A stretch of 64,000 nucleotides of DNA from Scolecobasidium constrictum UM 578 (lineage: Eukaryota > Ascomycota > Dothideomycetes > Venturiales > Sympoventuriaceae): assembly GCA_000611715.1 (NCBI GenBank), contig AZYM01000232.1, forward strand, positions 1 to 64,000, read 5' to 3'. The translations under genes and the position numbers were made by a program. This document shows positions 1-10,767 of the stretch, piece after piece (position 1 is the first letter of the stretch; each line of letters starts with the position of its first letter). Under the pieces are notes generated by a model. The model was not told the DNA's origin, did not search any database, and was given only the letters and a program-made list of their open reading frames with translations.

Positions 1-1310
1 CCGCCGTACTATACTAAGATCTAAATAACTACCTATAATAGAGCCTCCGCTAGCTATATATTACTAAGTTTAAGTTATAAAGCTCTTAACTATTACCGAC
101 CGCTCTCTTTACTATAATAACTACGCTAGGATAAGCCCGATAAGGTTTATTACCTACCGCTATAGGTTCGATCGCGTATTAGCGCCGTCGCCGCCGCCTT
201 TTTAATATAATAATATTAATATAGTAAAAATACTATTATTACTAATCCTACTATTAGGTTACCAGTCACCGCTGACTTCTATATATTACTAAGATTACCT
301 ACCTAGTACCCCCGCCCTTATACTTTAGTCCTTAGATCTCTTTTTAATATAATAACGTTAATATATTAAAAAAGCCTTATTAAAAGCCTCGTTATTACTA
401 TACTACCTTACTATCAGTAGTTATAGTTATAGATATTAGATAGAAGGTTTAATACTATAAAGTAAGCTAATACCGATTTTTTACTATAATAATATTAATA
501 TAGTAAAAAAAGATCTTATACTACGCTGTTAACTAAGGCGTGGTTTAAACTAACGTCGCTATCTTCGCTTCTATAAAAGAACTAGCCGTTTTAAGCTTAT
601 TTTTCTTTTTTTTATTTCTTATAAGCGATTTTAGCATATCTAAGCGCTATAGTAAGTTAATCTTATTAAGCTTAAGCTGTTTAGTAGTACCGAGTAGGTC
701 TAGATCTTACTATTACCTTCTATAGAGTAGAAGTATAGCGGAGGGGGTACTATTATATAGATATTACGTGATATCCTAGACTATGCCTAATTAGGTTAGC
801 GTAGTAGCCTGTGCGTTATATACTACTTCCTCGCGCTCGCGAGCGATTATACAGCCCTTCGTGGCTTTAACTATAATAAAAGACTACTTTTACGATTCGT
901 GCCTTCTAGCCGTGATAACGTATAATAGGCCTAACTACTATAGTTAATTCTAACTAGACCTATTCTTTAACTAATTACGCTATTAGGAGTCTCCCTAGTC
1001 TAGCCTATTCTAATATAGCCTAGGATAATCCTTATACTAATTATATTTATTAGTATATAGTTCTAAAATACTTATAGTAGTATATCTATTAATTAAATTA
1101 CTTAAAGTAATAAATTGTTTAAATAGTCTAGAGAAATACTACTATACTCTATCTATATAGACTAGATTATAATCTTGATCTAATTAAGCTATTTTATAGC
1201 TTTTACTAAAGATAGAAAGGGAACACGCTAGATTGTAACATCCTTAGGATTACGCCTATTTAAGTTATAACTTTAGTAAAACGCACGTGATTAGCGGATC
1301 TATACGTATC
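1..1310. repeat. AT-rich, RIP-like degenerate DNA (probable dead transposon)
   Basis: No open reading frame of useful length lies here. The dinucleotides CA and TG are almost missing: the first 240 bases contain none of either, while TA is very frequent and CG is still common. That is the pattern left when CpA is mutated to TpA on both strands, as in fungal repeat-induced point mutation. Composition returns to normal around 1310-1330. A 15-mer (ctatatattactaag) occurs at 54-68 and again at 279-293. The parent element cannot be recognised. Confidence 0.75.
197..511. repeat. Three copies of a 32-35 bp AT palindrome
   Basis: Near-perfect inverted repeats lie at about 199-230, 341-373 and 476-510. 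Each has a T5-6 run, an arm such as ACTATA or AATATA, a centre such as AATATT or AACGTT, the mirrored arm and an A5-7 run. The DNA between the copies does not look alike, so this is a dispersed short element rather than a plain tandem array. Function unknown. Confidence 0.6.
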
Positions 1311-1443
1311 TCCGATTATCTAGGTGCGATAAGTTTGGTACAGCAAATGTGGCGAAAAGTATATCACCACGTTTGACTTTGGGCTAGATTCTGACCCCTC
1401 GCTCTGAACCATATCGACCTTCAATAAAAGCGACCGCTGCCTT

Positions 1444-2247
1444 ATGTCGTCCCCAACGAAACGCAAAGCTTTGGCAGAGCTCACCGTAACGCCGAACAAA
1501 CGTCTTCGATCCTCGCCAGCATCAATGAAAACAGCAAGGCCTTCCAATTCCCCAGCGCCAAACAGAGCACAACCAGCCACCACCAAGATGACCTCGGATC
1601 CTTACCTCTTCGATAACGAGGAAAGTTTCTGGACAGTGTTCAAGAGTTCCAACGCGCATGCGATGCGGAAAGCGGGCTGCACAAAGCGCACAATATGTTT
1701 GGGAACCATTGCGACTATGCATGGCAGGGAGACCATCTACTTGGATCTCGACGACGATGAGAGATTTGGTGGTTATTCGACTGGTCACCCAGACACTGCG
1801 GTGAGTCCAAAGCGATCGACAACAGCACAAACACATCAGCTGAGACCAAATCAGAAGAATGAGCGATACTTTCGGATTCTAGGGACAATCCGCTTCGGCA
1901 GAGAAGCGTTGCTGGCGTCGCGAACTGGCTACATGGCAGCAATCGAAGTCTCGAAGGAAGGTGTATGTGGCAATATTGTCGCACTTTGGAATGCCGTACC
2001 GATGCACAAGCACGACTACATCGAAATCGAAGATGACGAGTGGGACACTGTCGTCGAAAGACATGAAAAGCTCAGACCTTGTGGTCTAGCAAACTCGGAC
2101 CTCTCCGGGCAGCTATTAGTGCTCGCCGATTCCGTGGATGGTATCGGTCAGGCGCTTCAAGTCCGCAACATTGTCAGCAACGATCTGTGCGCGACAAGAG
2201 CAAAGTTGTATGGCATGGATGTTGCTCACGTGAGTTTTCTTAGCTGA
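1444..2247 (+). CDS. Hypothetical protein with basic, NLS-like N-terminus
   Basis: Open frame of 267 residues that I do not recognise. The first 25 residues carry basic clusters (TKRKA, NKRLR) like a nuclear localisation signal, followed by a Pro/Ser/Thr-rich stretch. The remainder is mixed and globular-looking, with no signal peptide or membrane segment. A strong donor (GTGAGT at 2229) close to the stop allows an alternative end: splicing 2229-2289 would replace the last five residues with RRDV. A second in-frame donor/acceptor pair (1801-1839) is possible but short. The gene starts only about 130 bp from the edge of the RIP-like block, so it may be lineage-specific. Confidence 0.5.
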   Translation: MSSPTKRKALAELTVTPNKRLRSSPASMKTARPSNSPAPNRAQPATTKMTSDPYLFDNEESFWTVFKSSNAHAMRKAGCTKRTICLGTIATMHGRETIYLDLDDDERFGGYSTGHPDTAVSPKRSTTAQTHQLRPNQKNERYFRILGTIRFGREALLASRTGYMAAIEVSKEGVCGNIVALWNAVPMHKHDYIEIEDDEWDTVVERHEKLRPCGLANSDLSGQLLVLADSVDGIGQALQVRNIVSNDLCATRAKLYGMDVAHVSFLS

Positions 2248-2366
2248 ATCAGAGTGGGGAATTGAAAGGGAGGGCCAGCTCTCATCTAAGCGAAGAGATG
2301 TATAAGAGATCTAATCTAGATCAGTATGGTTGATCATGAAGTGAAGAGCAGTGCAACATGTCCATC

Positions 2367-5300
2367 TCATATCGCACTCCCATTCCCCGTCCCCAACTCC
2401 ACATCCTCACTCCCCCTCCTCCTCCTCTCAAAGCTGACCCTCGCCCTACTCCACCCACTCCCCCTACTCGCCCGACTTTCCCTTCTTTCCCTCTTCCTAA
2501 TCCCTCCTCCTTCATCACCCCAAACCAAATGCCGTTTCTCATCCACCGGCGACACAGCAACATCCATACTCTTCCTCATTTTCTCATCACGTACCCGATC
2601 CGCCGCCAGGGAAGGGCGCGGTGCATCCAGAAGCGCATGGACCTTATGCTCCAAATCACTCATCTGCCTCCCCTCCTTCCCCTCCCCCTCCTCCTCAGCT
2701 TCCTCCCTCTCCCTCCGCTCCCTCCTCCTCCGTCTCCAACTCCTAAACCACCTCGTCCGCCTCCGCATAAACACCGCAATATCATCAAACAAAAACGCCA
2801 CCACCAAGAACACCGTCGATATCCCAAACCCGATCCCGAACATGTATTTTGATACGTAGCCGAGGGAGAGACCACGCGAGGCGTCGAGGGCCTCCCAGTC
2901 GCGCACGTTGATGGCGAAGACGCTGGCTACGAAGGACATGGGGAGGAAGATTATGGTTACGATGGTGAAGAGGAGGACGGTTTGGCCTTGCCGGGCTGTT
3001 AGGGCGGCTTGGTTTGAGGCGAAACGTGCCTATGTTCACGGTTACATTAGCGCCACTTACAGTATACTGCGATTACACAGATAGAAAGGAAGGGCTGGGA
3101 GAGGGATACGTACCTCAAAAGCATTAGCATGCTTCTGCTTCAAATCAAGCAGATTCGTCAGAGACAGGTAGATCACCCCCGTCTGCCTCTGCATGCGCTC
3201 GATATCCTTCATCGTACTCCCCACCATGCGGACTTGCTCCTTGACTTTCCTCTCCACTTCCCCCGCGGCTCTACTCTTCCTCCCGCCGAGCTCTTGCGTG
3301 ATATGTTCCCCCAACTCCGGCAGCGTGTTGGCTTGATATTGCAGAACCATATTCAGTATGGCGAGTTCATCCTGTATATCCTTGATCTCAGCCAGAAGCT
3401 GCGTCTCGATACTGATATCAACCAGGAACTTGGAGTACTCCGCCGGCGTCCTCCTGCTCCCTCCTCCCCCTGACATTCCGTCGTCGGCTGCGCCTCCGAG
3501 CCGGCCTTCGGGATACCGCCGTGACTCACGGGTGGAATTCGTATCCATAAGCCACATCGAGGTTGCGGCGGAGGCGCGCTTGAATTTCTCGAAGAGCCGA
3601 GCCTCGCGGTGTGTGACGGTGCCGATGGCTATCTCGAACATGTCTAGGAATTGGCCGTCTACTTCTCCCTCCTCTCCTCGCCCGGCCGCGGCATGGCGGG
3701 AGTTGGCACTCCCCGTGAGGAAATGCCGATCAAACACGCCGACACACCTATTCGTGATCAGGAGCGCCAAATCGTAGACGCTCGTGACGGGGGGTCGAGT
3801 CTTGGCATTCATGTCTTCGATTATGCCTGTGAGGACGTTCGCCCCTCCAGTCCCACCTCCAGCCCCACTCGACGCACCCGCCGCACCCCACCGCTGCGGA
3901 AACGCCGTGACGATCAACCCACTACTAAGCACAAACAACCACAGCTGATCCACCATAAACACATGCGGTTCCCTCCCCCTCAAATTCCGCCTAAAGTGTC
4001 TGTACACGACTTGATCGGAGTCGCGCTCCGTGGTATCGATGGAGTGGTAGAAGAACTGATCCAGCGTTCTCCTGACGTGGAGAGGCGGGTCGTGATTTAG
4101 GTATGCTTGGATGAGTAGATCATCAGGAGATGTTGTCCGGGATGCAGAAGGTGCCTCGTCCGGGTCGAGATATGGGTCCCGAGCTTTCGCGATCGAGGAT
4201 GCCATAGCCCGGCGTTTGGAATCGGACTCGTAATGCAGGAAGGGGAGGAAGAGGACGATTTTGCCATTCCCACCTACACCCATCCCTTCTCCCCCATCTT
4301 TCCCATCGGCTTGAGACTGCTGCTGGAATTTGAGATGCTGCGATTTCTTGGGGTCGTGCGCCGGACCAGGGGGCCCATTCCGTCGTTTCTCCCGCTTGGG
4401 CCCATGCCGATCCTCCATCGTCTCCCTCGTTTTCTTCGCTTTCTTCCTACCGCTGCCGGGTGTCCCCTCAGGCGTCACAGCAGCATTCGGTCTTCGTGGC
4501 GTCGGTGGTTTAGGCGATGCGGGAGGAGGTGAAACAGGGACTTCGTTATCAGGCGGCGTAACGATGAGCGTGGCATCACTAGCCTCCATCCTCATCTCCC
4601 CTGTCTTACCACCCTCGCCCTCCGTCTCCGCGTCCGTCGTCACGATTTCGCGCGTGCGCTCCGACGTGGCGCCGTGGTGGAAGGGGGATACCGAGTACCG
4701 CATACTCCAGGGCCTCATGAAATGCGCATGCGCCTCGCTCCCGCGATGTTCCTGGTGAAAACACCGTTCCAGCTGCTTGAACTCCTCCGTCCCGCCCAGC
4801 GAAGCATCTTGCTCCACGAATGCTTTGGCGAGGAGTGTCTCCAGCCAGGCTATATTGTTGGCTGGAAGGTGGATCCAGCGGAACAGGGGTTGGTGCCGTA
4901 TATTCCGCACGTTTGTTTCGACTTTGGGTTTGCTGCTGTCTGAGGAGGAGGTGGAGTAAAGGACGTCGTACACGGAGTGATCCTTGAAGACGAGTTGCGT
5001 CTTGCCGTCGCGGAAGGAGCCGAAATCGACGACTGTCGCGTTGAACGCTTTACTCGCATCCCTCTCGAGCGGGGGAAGCAGGTCCGCCGTCATCCCCGGT
5101 GAGAGACGTATTACAATATCGCGATGCCCCGCCTCCGCAGCGCAGAGCAGTGCCGTGCGATCATACGTATCCTTCAAGCCTACACGAATAAGCGGGGTAC
5201 GCAACAACATCTCAACGACCTTATCATGCCCCTTGAAAGCAGCCCAGTGCAAAGCCGTCATCCCGTTCGTGAGCTGGCTGTTGACGCCCTCGGCCAGATC

Positions 5301-6143
5301 GGTGTTGAGCAGGAGACGCACGATGGAGGCGTGCCCGCGCTGCGCGGCCATGTGCAGGGGCGTCCAGCGGCCGTCGGCGCGGGCGAGCGGATCGGCGCCG
5401 TGGGAGAGGAGGATGCGCACCGTGGAGGCGTGGTTGTTCTCGCAGGCGGCGTGGAGGGCTGTTTGCCCCTTCAGATTGCTCGCGCGGATATCTGCCTTTC
5501 TCCCGCCGTCGACGCCTTGAAGCAGAATCTCGCATAGCCGCTCCTTGCCCGTGCTCGCTGCCCATAGTAATGCCGTGCGCCGCGTGTGATCTCTCGCCTC
5601 CACGTCTGCGCCCGCCTGCAGCAGCAATTTCACCATCCCCAGCTCAGGATCCTGCATCCACCTCCCCGGCTTCTCCGCCGCAATATGGATCAGCACGCTC
5701 TTCCCCTCCCTATCCCTCGCATTCACATTCGCCCCTCCTTTCTCCAGCAGCAACCTAACCGTCTCCCGGTACCCGCGCATAATCGGATTCCACAACGCCG
5801 TCCGCCCATCCCTATCCCTCCCCTCCGTATCCGCACCCCTCTCCAGCAACAACCTCGCCACGCCCGTATGCCCCGCCCTGCACGCCTGGTACAGCGCCCC
5901 CGTCTCCGATGCGCCGCGCGGATCCACCTCCGCGCCCCGGTTGAGCAGGAACTCAGCCAGCCGCGCGTTGCCCCGCCCGGAGACGCGCTGCAGGGATTGC
6001 CGCAGGGCGTCCCGGTCTGTCTGCGTATGCCATAGCGTGCCGTCTATGAGGGCGAAGACGGTGTCTTCGCGGCCGGCGGAGGAGGCTTTGAGGAGTTCGG
6101 TGTGGCGCGCGTCGAATTGGGTCGAGGAGGCGAGGGAGGACAT
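2367..6143 (-). CDS. Ankyrin-repeat protein with C-terminal CorA-like membrane domain
   Basis: Two exons (6143-3114 and 3029-2367), intron 3030-3113 with a GCTAATG branch site, 1230 residues. Residues about 15-350 form seven or eight ankyrin repeats with TALHAA- and LLLxxGAD-type motifs. A long middle region contains a low-complexity Pro/Lys-rich linker. The C-terminus reads ALTARQGQTVLLFTIVT then FLPMSFVASVFAIN, the coiled helix and first membrane segment of fungal CorA-like proteins. A second membrane segment (YMFGIGFGISTVFLVVAFLF) and a basic tail follow. The intron joins NAFE to ARFASNQAAL and thereby restores this conserved block. Where classical CorA Mg2+ channels have GMN after the first segment, this protein has AIN, so ion transport is doubtful. 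Ankyrin-CorA fusions are known in fungi; their role is not established. Confidence 0.85.
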
Positions 6144-7021
6144 GGCGTGTTGATTTGTAGGGGGAGATCAATTGGCCAAACGCTAAAATGCCATCGTGAA
6201 GACGTTCATGTGGTTCACGCCGTCTCTTTCAACACAGGCGCATTGGCGTGTATATGTTCGAGCTTAGTGATCTCACAGTGTATCTCGTGATCTCGTAAAC
6301 GTCGTCGCAGTATACACAAAAGGAACGAGGACGCTACAGCACTACAATCTTAAAGTGCGCAATGGGATATAGGCATGCGACGTGTGCAATTGCGCGCAAA
6401 AATCAGCTCCAGACTCATCTCCTTCATCAGAAAATAATCCCCAGATTTCGGAACACGAGCTGATCCCTGTCCCTGCAGCCCGCGGAGGGTCTGACCAATC
6501 AAAGGGCGAGCGCATCGTTTAGCCTTGTGCATAGAGATATACTGTGCTGTGGTAGACTTCGACAGTCCATGCGGCTTGAGGAATAGTCGATCCTCGGCGA
6601 TAATTCTTTGGAAGGGTTGTGAAGCTCTGAAAATTCAGGAGCGCATGTGCCAAGAGGTTCGAGCTCGAGGGTTCCACTTCGGGATGGGACCCACTTGTTT
6701 CCGTCCGCAACGTGGAAGCCACGACTCGAATCTCAGGTACAAATGACAGAACCACATCCCAACTCACTCCGATGATATCAACTCTCAAATTGCTCTTAGT
6801 AACACTCATACATCCAAACATGCATGCGTCGATCAGATGAAGCCGCTGACAAGACATGATGATGCACTCGACCTGACATCGGAAAACCATTACGCGGTGC
6901 GGAGAAGGCAGCTCTCACTACCACCATGACTTAAAGATATCATGAAAACCATCTCTCCAGCACATGTCCATTTCTCGTGCCGCATACTCGTCAGCATCTC
7001 TCAGAACCTCGCAGTCACACC
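6144..7021. other. Divergent intergenic region
   Basis: 878 bp between the start of the ankyrin-CorA gene (minus) and the TIM-barrel gene (plus). I see no conserved coding segment, RNA gene or repeat. It presumably holds both promoters. Confidence 0.5.
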
Positions 7022-7891
7022 ATGGCACGACTCAAAAACAAACTCGCCCTCGCCTCCGGTGTAGTCAAGGGCTGCACACCCGTTGAGACAATCCACGCCG
7101 CTGCAGCAGGTGGGTGGGATATGGTATACCTTCTCCCTCCTCCACCCCCTTCTCATCACTGCTGAAGTCAATCGTAGGTAGGCCTCTGGGTCGATCCCAC
7201 CACCTGGACCCTCACCACAACTACATCCGTCCTCGCCGCCCTTCAAGAAACGAAATTGGAAGTCATAGACGTCGAAGTCCTGCGCCTTCACCCCGGTCCC
7301 TTGCCCACGGAATTCTTCAAGATCCTCGATATCGGACTCGCAATCGGCGCGAAGAACGTTCTCGTCATGTCCGAGGACCCCTCTCCACAGGAGACCGCGA
7401 CGAAGTTGAGGGAGTTGTGTGAGTACGTTGAGGCACGGGGGTCCGGGATGAGAGTTAATCTCGAGTTTGGCTACTTCTCTTCCGGCTGCCGGACGCTTGA
7501 TGAGGCGAGTACGATCCTGGATATGGTGGATCACCCGCTTGCGGCTATACTGGTCGACGTATTGCATTTCTCCCGCGGCGGCGGGACACCCTCCCAATTA
7601 TCATCTATCCCCAGGGAACGCATGAGCTACGCGCAGATCTGCGACGCCCTCCCCAACGAGCATGGCCCCGATATCCAGGATAAAGCCGCGGTGCTGAAAG
7701 AGGCTGTGGAGGATCGAGTTCTGCTCGGACAGGGGGGGCTGGATGTTCTTGGGATTGTGAGGGCATTGCCGGAGGGGCTGGATCTGAGTGATGAGACGAG
7801 GAGTAGGGCGGTTAGTGAGGTGTGGCCTGATGCTGTGGAGCGATCGAGAGGGGTTGCGGAGGCGGCGAGGGGCGTGTTGGAGGGGTTGTGA
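7022..7891 (+). CDS. Sugar phosphate isomerase/epimerase-like TIM barrel
   Basis: Two exons (7022-7123, 7178-7891) with a 54 nt intron, 271 residues. The N-terminus (LALASGVVKGCTP, then AAAAGGWDMVGLWVD across the splice) and the following strands (LEVIDVEVLRL, GAKNVLVMSED, VNLEFGYFS) fit the xylose isomerase-like TIM-barrel superfamily, which includes hydroxypyruvate isomerase and inosose dehydratase. Metal ligands are expected at Glu/Asp/His near the strand ends; E in NLEFG and D/H in LVDVLHFSR are candidates. The substrate cannot be told from sequence. The first ATG was chosen because it begins the first barrel strand and lies in a good context. Confidence 0.75.
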
Positions 7892-8108
7892 GGGCATTGA
7901 GATGCTTGTGTGATCAATTGATGCGAGGAAAGATGGGGTGCCAGTCGAAAGTTGGATATCACGTGCTGGCTTCGTCGAGTAAAGGCAAGAGACAAAGAAA
8001 TCTGCCATTCCCACACAATGCACTTGTCCGCCGACGAGTCACCTTCGCCCACTTAGTCGATATCCAATATTCACGGACATACCTGGCCCACTGCACTATA
8101 TCAGCACG

Positions 8109-8264
8109 ATGCTTTCGCCATTGCTCCAGCCGACATCACAGACCCAACCCACGATACAGGCTAAGCATGTATCGCACGGAGACCCACACCCTTGGGCTTG
8201 TCTGGCTTGTCCTGGTGGCGCCTGTTGCTGTACTTGTCTTTGCGGTTGCGATGGGGGTCTCTGA
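8109..8264 (+). CDS. Possible small Cys-rich peptide (51 residues)
   Basis: A short frame whose C-terminal 21 residues hold eight cysteines in a tight run (CLACPGGACCCTCLCGCDGG). This resembles the Cys-packed tails of small CYSTM-like membrane peptides. A frame overlapping it (ATG 8167 to 8313) reads as a single hydrophobic helix, so the coding frame is uncertain. There is no signal peptide. No intron was found that links it to an upstream exon. Treat as a candidate needing transcript support. Confidence 0.25.
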   Translation: MLSPLLQPTSQTQPTIQAKHVSHGDPHPWACLACPGGACCCTCLCGCDGGL

Positions 8265-8552
8265 TACTGTGATTGTGCGGGGGTGGGAGGAGGAGGTGTA
8301 TGAGGACGAGTAAGTGAGATGGTCAAAGTCGAGACCCAGTCGTACCGAACAAGCCTCATGGCTCCGAACATAAACATAACACAAGTCAAATCAATTGAGT
8401 TTAAAGCGACGCTCTTCATCGTGTCACCTGTGAAGTTGTCTCCATTATCGCGCGTGAGCCCTCCCGTATCAAAGTGTATGGAATCAGTTCGCATGCAGCG
8501 AGCCAAACCAGGCAACGCGGTCCACATCACAATACCTACCATAGACGTATGA

Positions 8553-9399
8553 CGGAAAACTTGTTCTTAAGATTCTTTGCGCAGTATTGCAATTGGAGTG
8601 CAGATTTCGGTAGCCATAGTAGCCTCACCTATCTTTGGGCATAAAAATTACCTTCGTGTCAATCATCGATAGACGTGACTTATAGCAATTCTGCTCGCAA
8701 ACTGATCAAATGGCGCATCTCTCAAGACCCGAGTATGGACTACTCGCCATTTTCGTCAGCACCCCATAACGAATTGTAGAGCTCAATACCTCCGTATAAG
8801 AGCGGGAACCCTACGATGTCTTCAAGCCTTATAACGCATGTTGCAAATCGTTTCGTGCAGATGGCGCCACGACAAGTGGTACTTCCTCAGAGTGAAAGAT
8901 GTGCTGAGTCAGCTGCTCGCTCTGTTGCTTGCAATATTATCTATATATAGCCGGGCTGCGGCTAGCCAGACGGGTAAACATCTGTCCGCGACTAGCCTGG
9001 GATCTGAGAGAAGTTGCTTCCCTGTCTGATATAGAATGTCATTCTACCAAGTTACATTGGTCTTCAGAACAAATTCCCCCTCCCACGAACACTCTGCTCG
9101 ATATTCGAGTGCCATGATTCTACTGCTGCGGTTCGCCCCAGCTATAAATGATGTGGTCGCGTGTGCGATGCAGGAGCTGGGCGACCCGCCCACTTGACAC
9201 CCAACAAAGTCTTGCCAGACCTATTGGCTGACAGAGGCTCTCGACATGCACTTCATGCATCGAAGGATCAAAGGATGGCGGGGCTCCGACTTACACGATA
9301 CGGCTCGCTCAAGTCCTGCTATGACCATCTTGCACTTCTACGTAGCGTTACCAACAAAAGAGACAGTGCAACGCCCTATGTGAAATCCTGCTGGACCTC
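8553..9399. other. Intergenic region upstream of the J-domain gene
   Basis: About 850 bp with no convincing coding sequence. A TATA-like stretch (tatctatatatag) lies near 8938-8950, too far upstream of 9400 to assign with confidence. Confidence 0.4.
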
Positions 9400-10681
9400 A
9401 TGGCGCCTCCTATTCCAACAGAAGACTTCTATGCTATTCTTCAGGTCGGACATGATGTCACAGCGGATGTGATCAAGAACTCGTACAGACGTCTTGCACT
9501 CAAACTGCATCCCGATCATAACAGAAGCCACGATGCCACTGCTAGGTTCCAGCTTGTAGGTATATTGCACAGAATGAATCAAAACGACATGCAAGTTATG
9601 CTAAGCGCTGAACTAGCTGGTTCGCGCGTACGAAACATTGAAGGATGTAGACCTGCGGCGGGCGTATGATCTCACATATCCGTCCATCGCTCGTAAGAAG
9701 CCTAGTCCTAGCAGCAACAACAATACTTTCGAGCAGCACGCCCAGCCATTCGCGACTTCGCCGCCAAGTGCAGATGTCATTCGTGACAAAGCACAAATTG
9801 CAGCCTTTGAGAAATCGAAGGAAGCCCGCGCTACTCAATGGCGAACCCGCAAATCCGTCTTAGAGTCCAAAATTTTCGAGATAAATCGCGAGATCCGCAG
9901 ACTCGAACAGGGAATCAAGAATCTTGTGGAGATATTCATGGCGGAAGAAGCGGAAGAGGCGCAGAAGAACAGCTGGGGGGCCTGGCTCATGTCGCCATTC
10001 TATAAGAAGGCCAACGATAGTGATGAGGAGAAAGCAAGAAAAGAGAGGGCAAAGCAGGAGAGAAGAATTGAGCAAGATTTGAAGGAAAGGAGGCTGCACT
10101 CTCTCAAGGGAGATCTCAGCATCGAACAAGTGCTGTTGGATAAGGCTCGAGCTCAATTCAATAGGGCGAACAAAGAAGATGAAATTAAGATCCAGGAAGT
10201 GTACATCAGGATTCTGATGAGGGAGAACCAGGAGAAACGGGAGCGCGAGCGCAAAGAGCAGGAGGTAGAGCGAGAACGGTGGGAAAGGGTCGAAAGAGAG
10301 AGACAAGCCAGACTTGGACGACAGCGTGAAGAGGAAGAGAAGCGACGACAAGAAGAGATGCAGGCCTGGGAGAAGGAATGCGAGCAGCGACGAAAACAAT
10401 GGGAACAGCAGCGGGCAACAAGGCACAAGTATGAGGATGCAGACATCAAGCATCGTGAGAAGATGTACGCGAAGTCACAATCCCAACCATCTTCACGGGA
10501 ACACTTCCAATACGGCGCACCAGCATGCGAACATGGTGGGTGGTGGACCAAGGTGCAGGGTCGTGTAGCATGTCCAGAGTGTGGTGATGTTTGGACGTAT
10601 CTGCTAGAGTGTCCTGGGTGCGCAAAGAAGGCATGTCCGAAATGTCAGACAGTGCTGAGACCGCGTAGGAGACGTGGCTAG
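9400..10681 (+). CDS. J-domain protein with coiled coil and C-terminal zinc ribbon
   Basis: Two exons (9400-9555, 9617-10681), 61 nt intron, 406 residues. Residues about 8-70 form a DnaJ domain: YAILQVGHDV, RLALKLHPDH with the HPD triad at 37-39, then LVRAYETLKD and RRAYDL after the splice. HPD stimulates the ATPase of an Hsp70 partner. Residues about 115-330 are a long Glu/Arg/Lys-rich coiled coil. The last 50 residues carry CxxC-type pairs (CPECG, CPGCAKKACPKC) that should bind zinc. This J / coiled coil / zinc-ribbon layout differs from type I-III textbook DnaJ proteins but occurs in filamentous fungi. Client and location are unknown. It ends 86 bp from the 3' end of the convergent dehydrogenase gene. 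Confidence 0.85.
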
Positions 10682-10767
10682 AAAGAACTTCAGATCTTTG
10701 CTGTCCAGCCTAAGGATGCTTCATATCATTCGTGCTACGGGCGCAATGTGTTACCCGTTCCCAATCG

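Noticed and set aside
2326..2859. Plus-strand frames of 164-177 residues rich in Pro/Leu/Ser
   Set aside because: They are antisense to the C-terminal exon of the ankyrin-CorA gene, whose spliced protein restores a conserved motif.
6650..6690. A GGTTCGAG-like sequence resembling a tRNA B box (near 6655)
   Set aside because: No matching A box, anticodon arm or acceptor stem at the right spacing.
8167..8313. A 48-residue hydrophobic frame starting MYRTETHTLG
   Set aside because: It overlaps the Cys-rich frame and has no further support; kept only as an alternative there.
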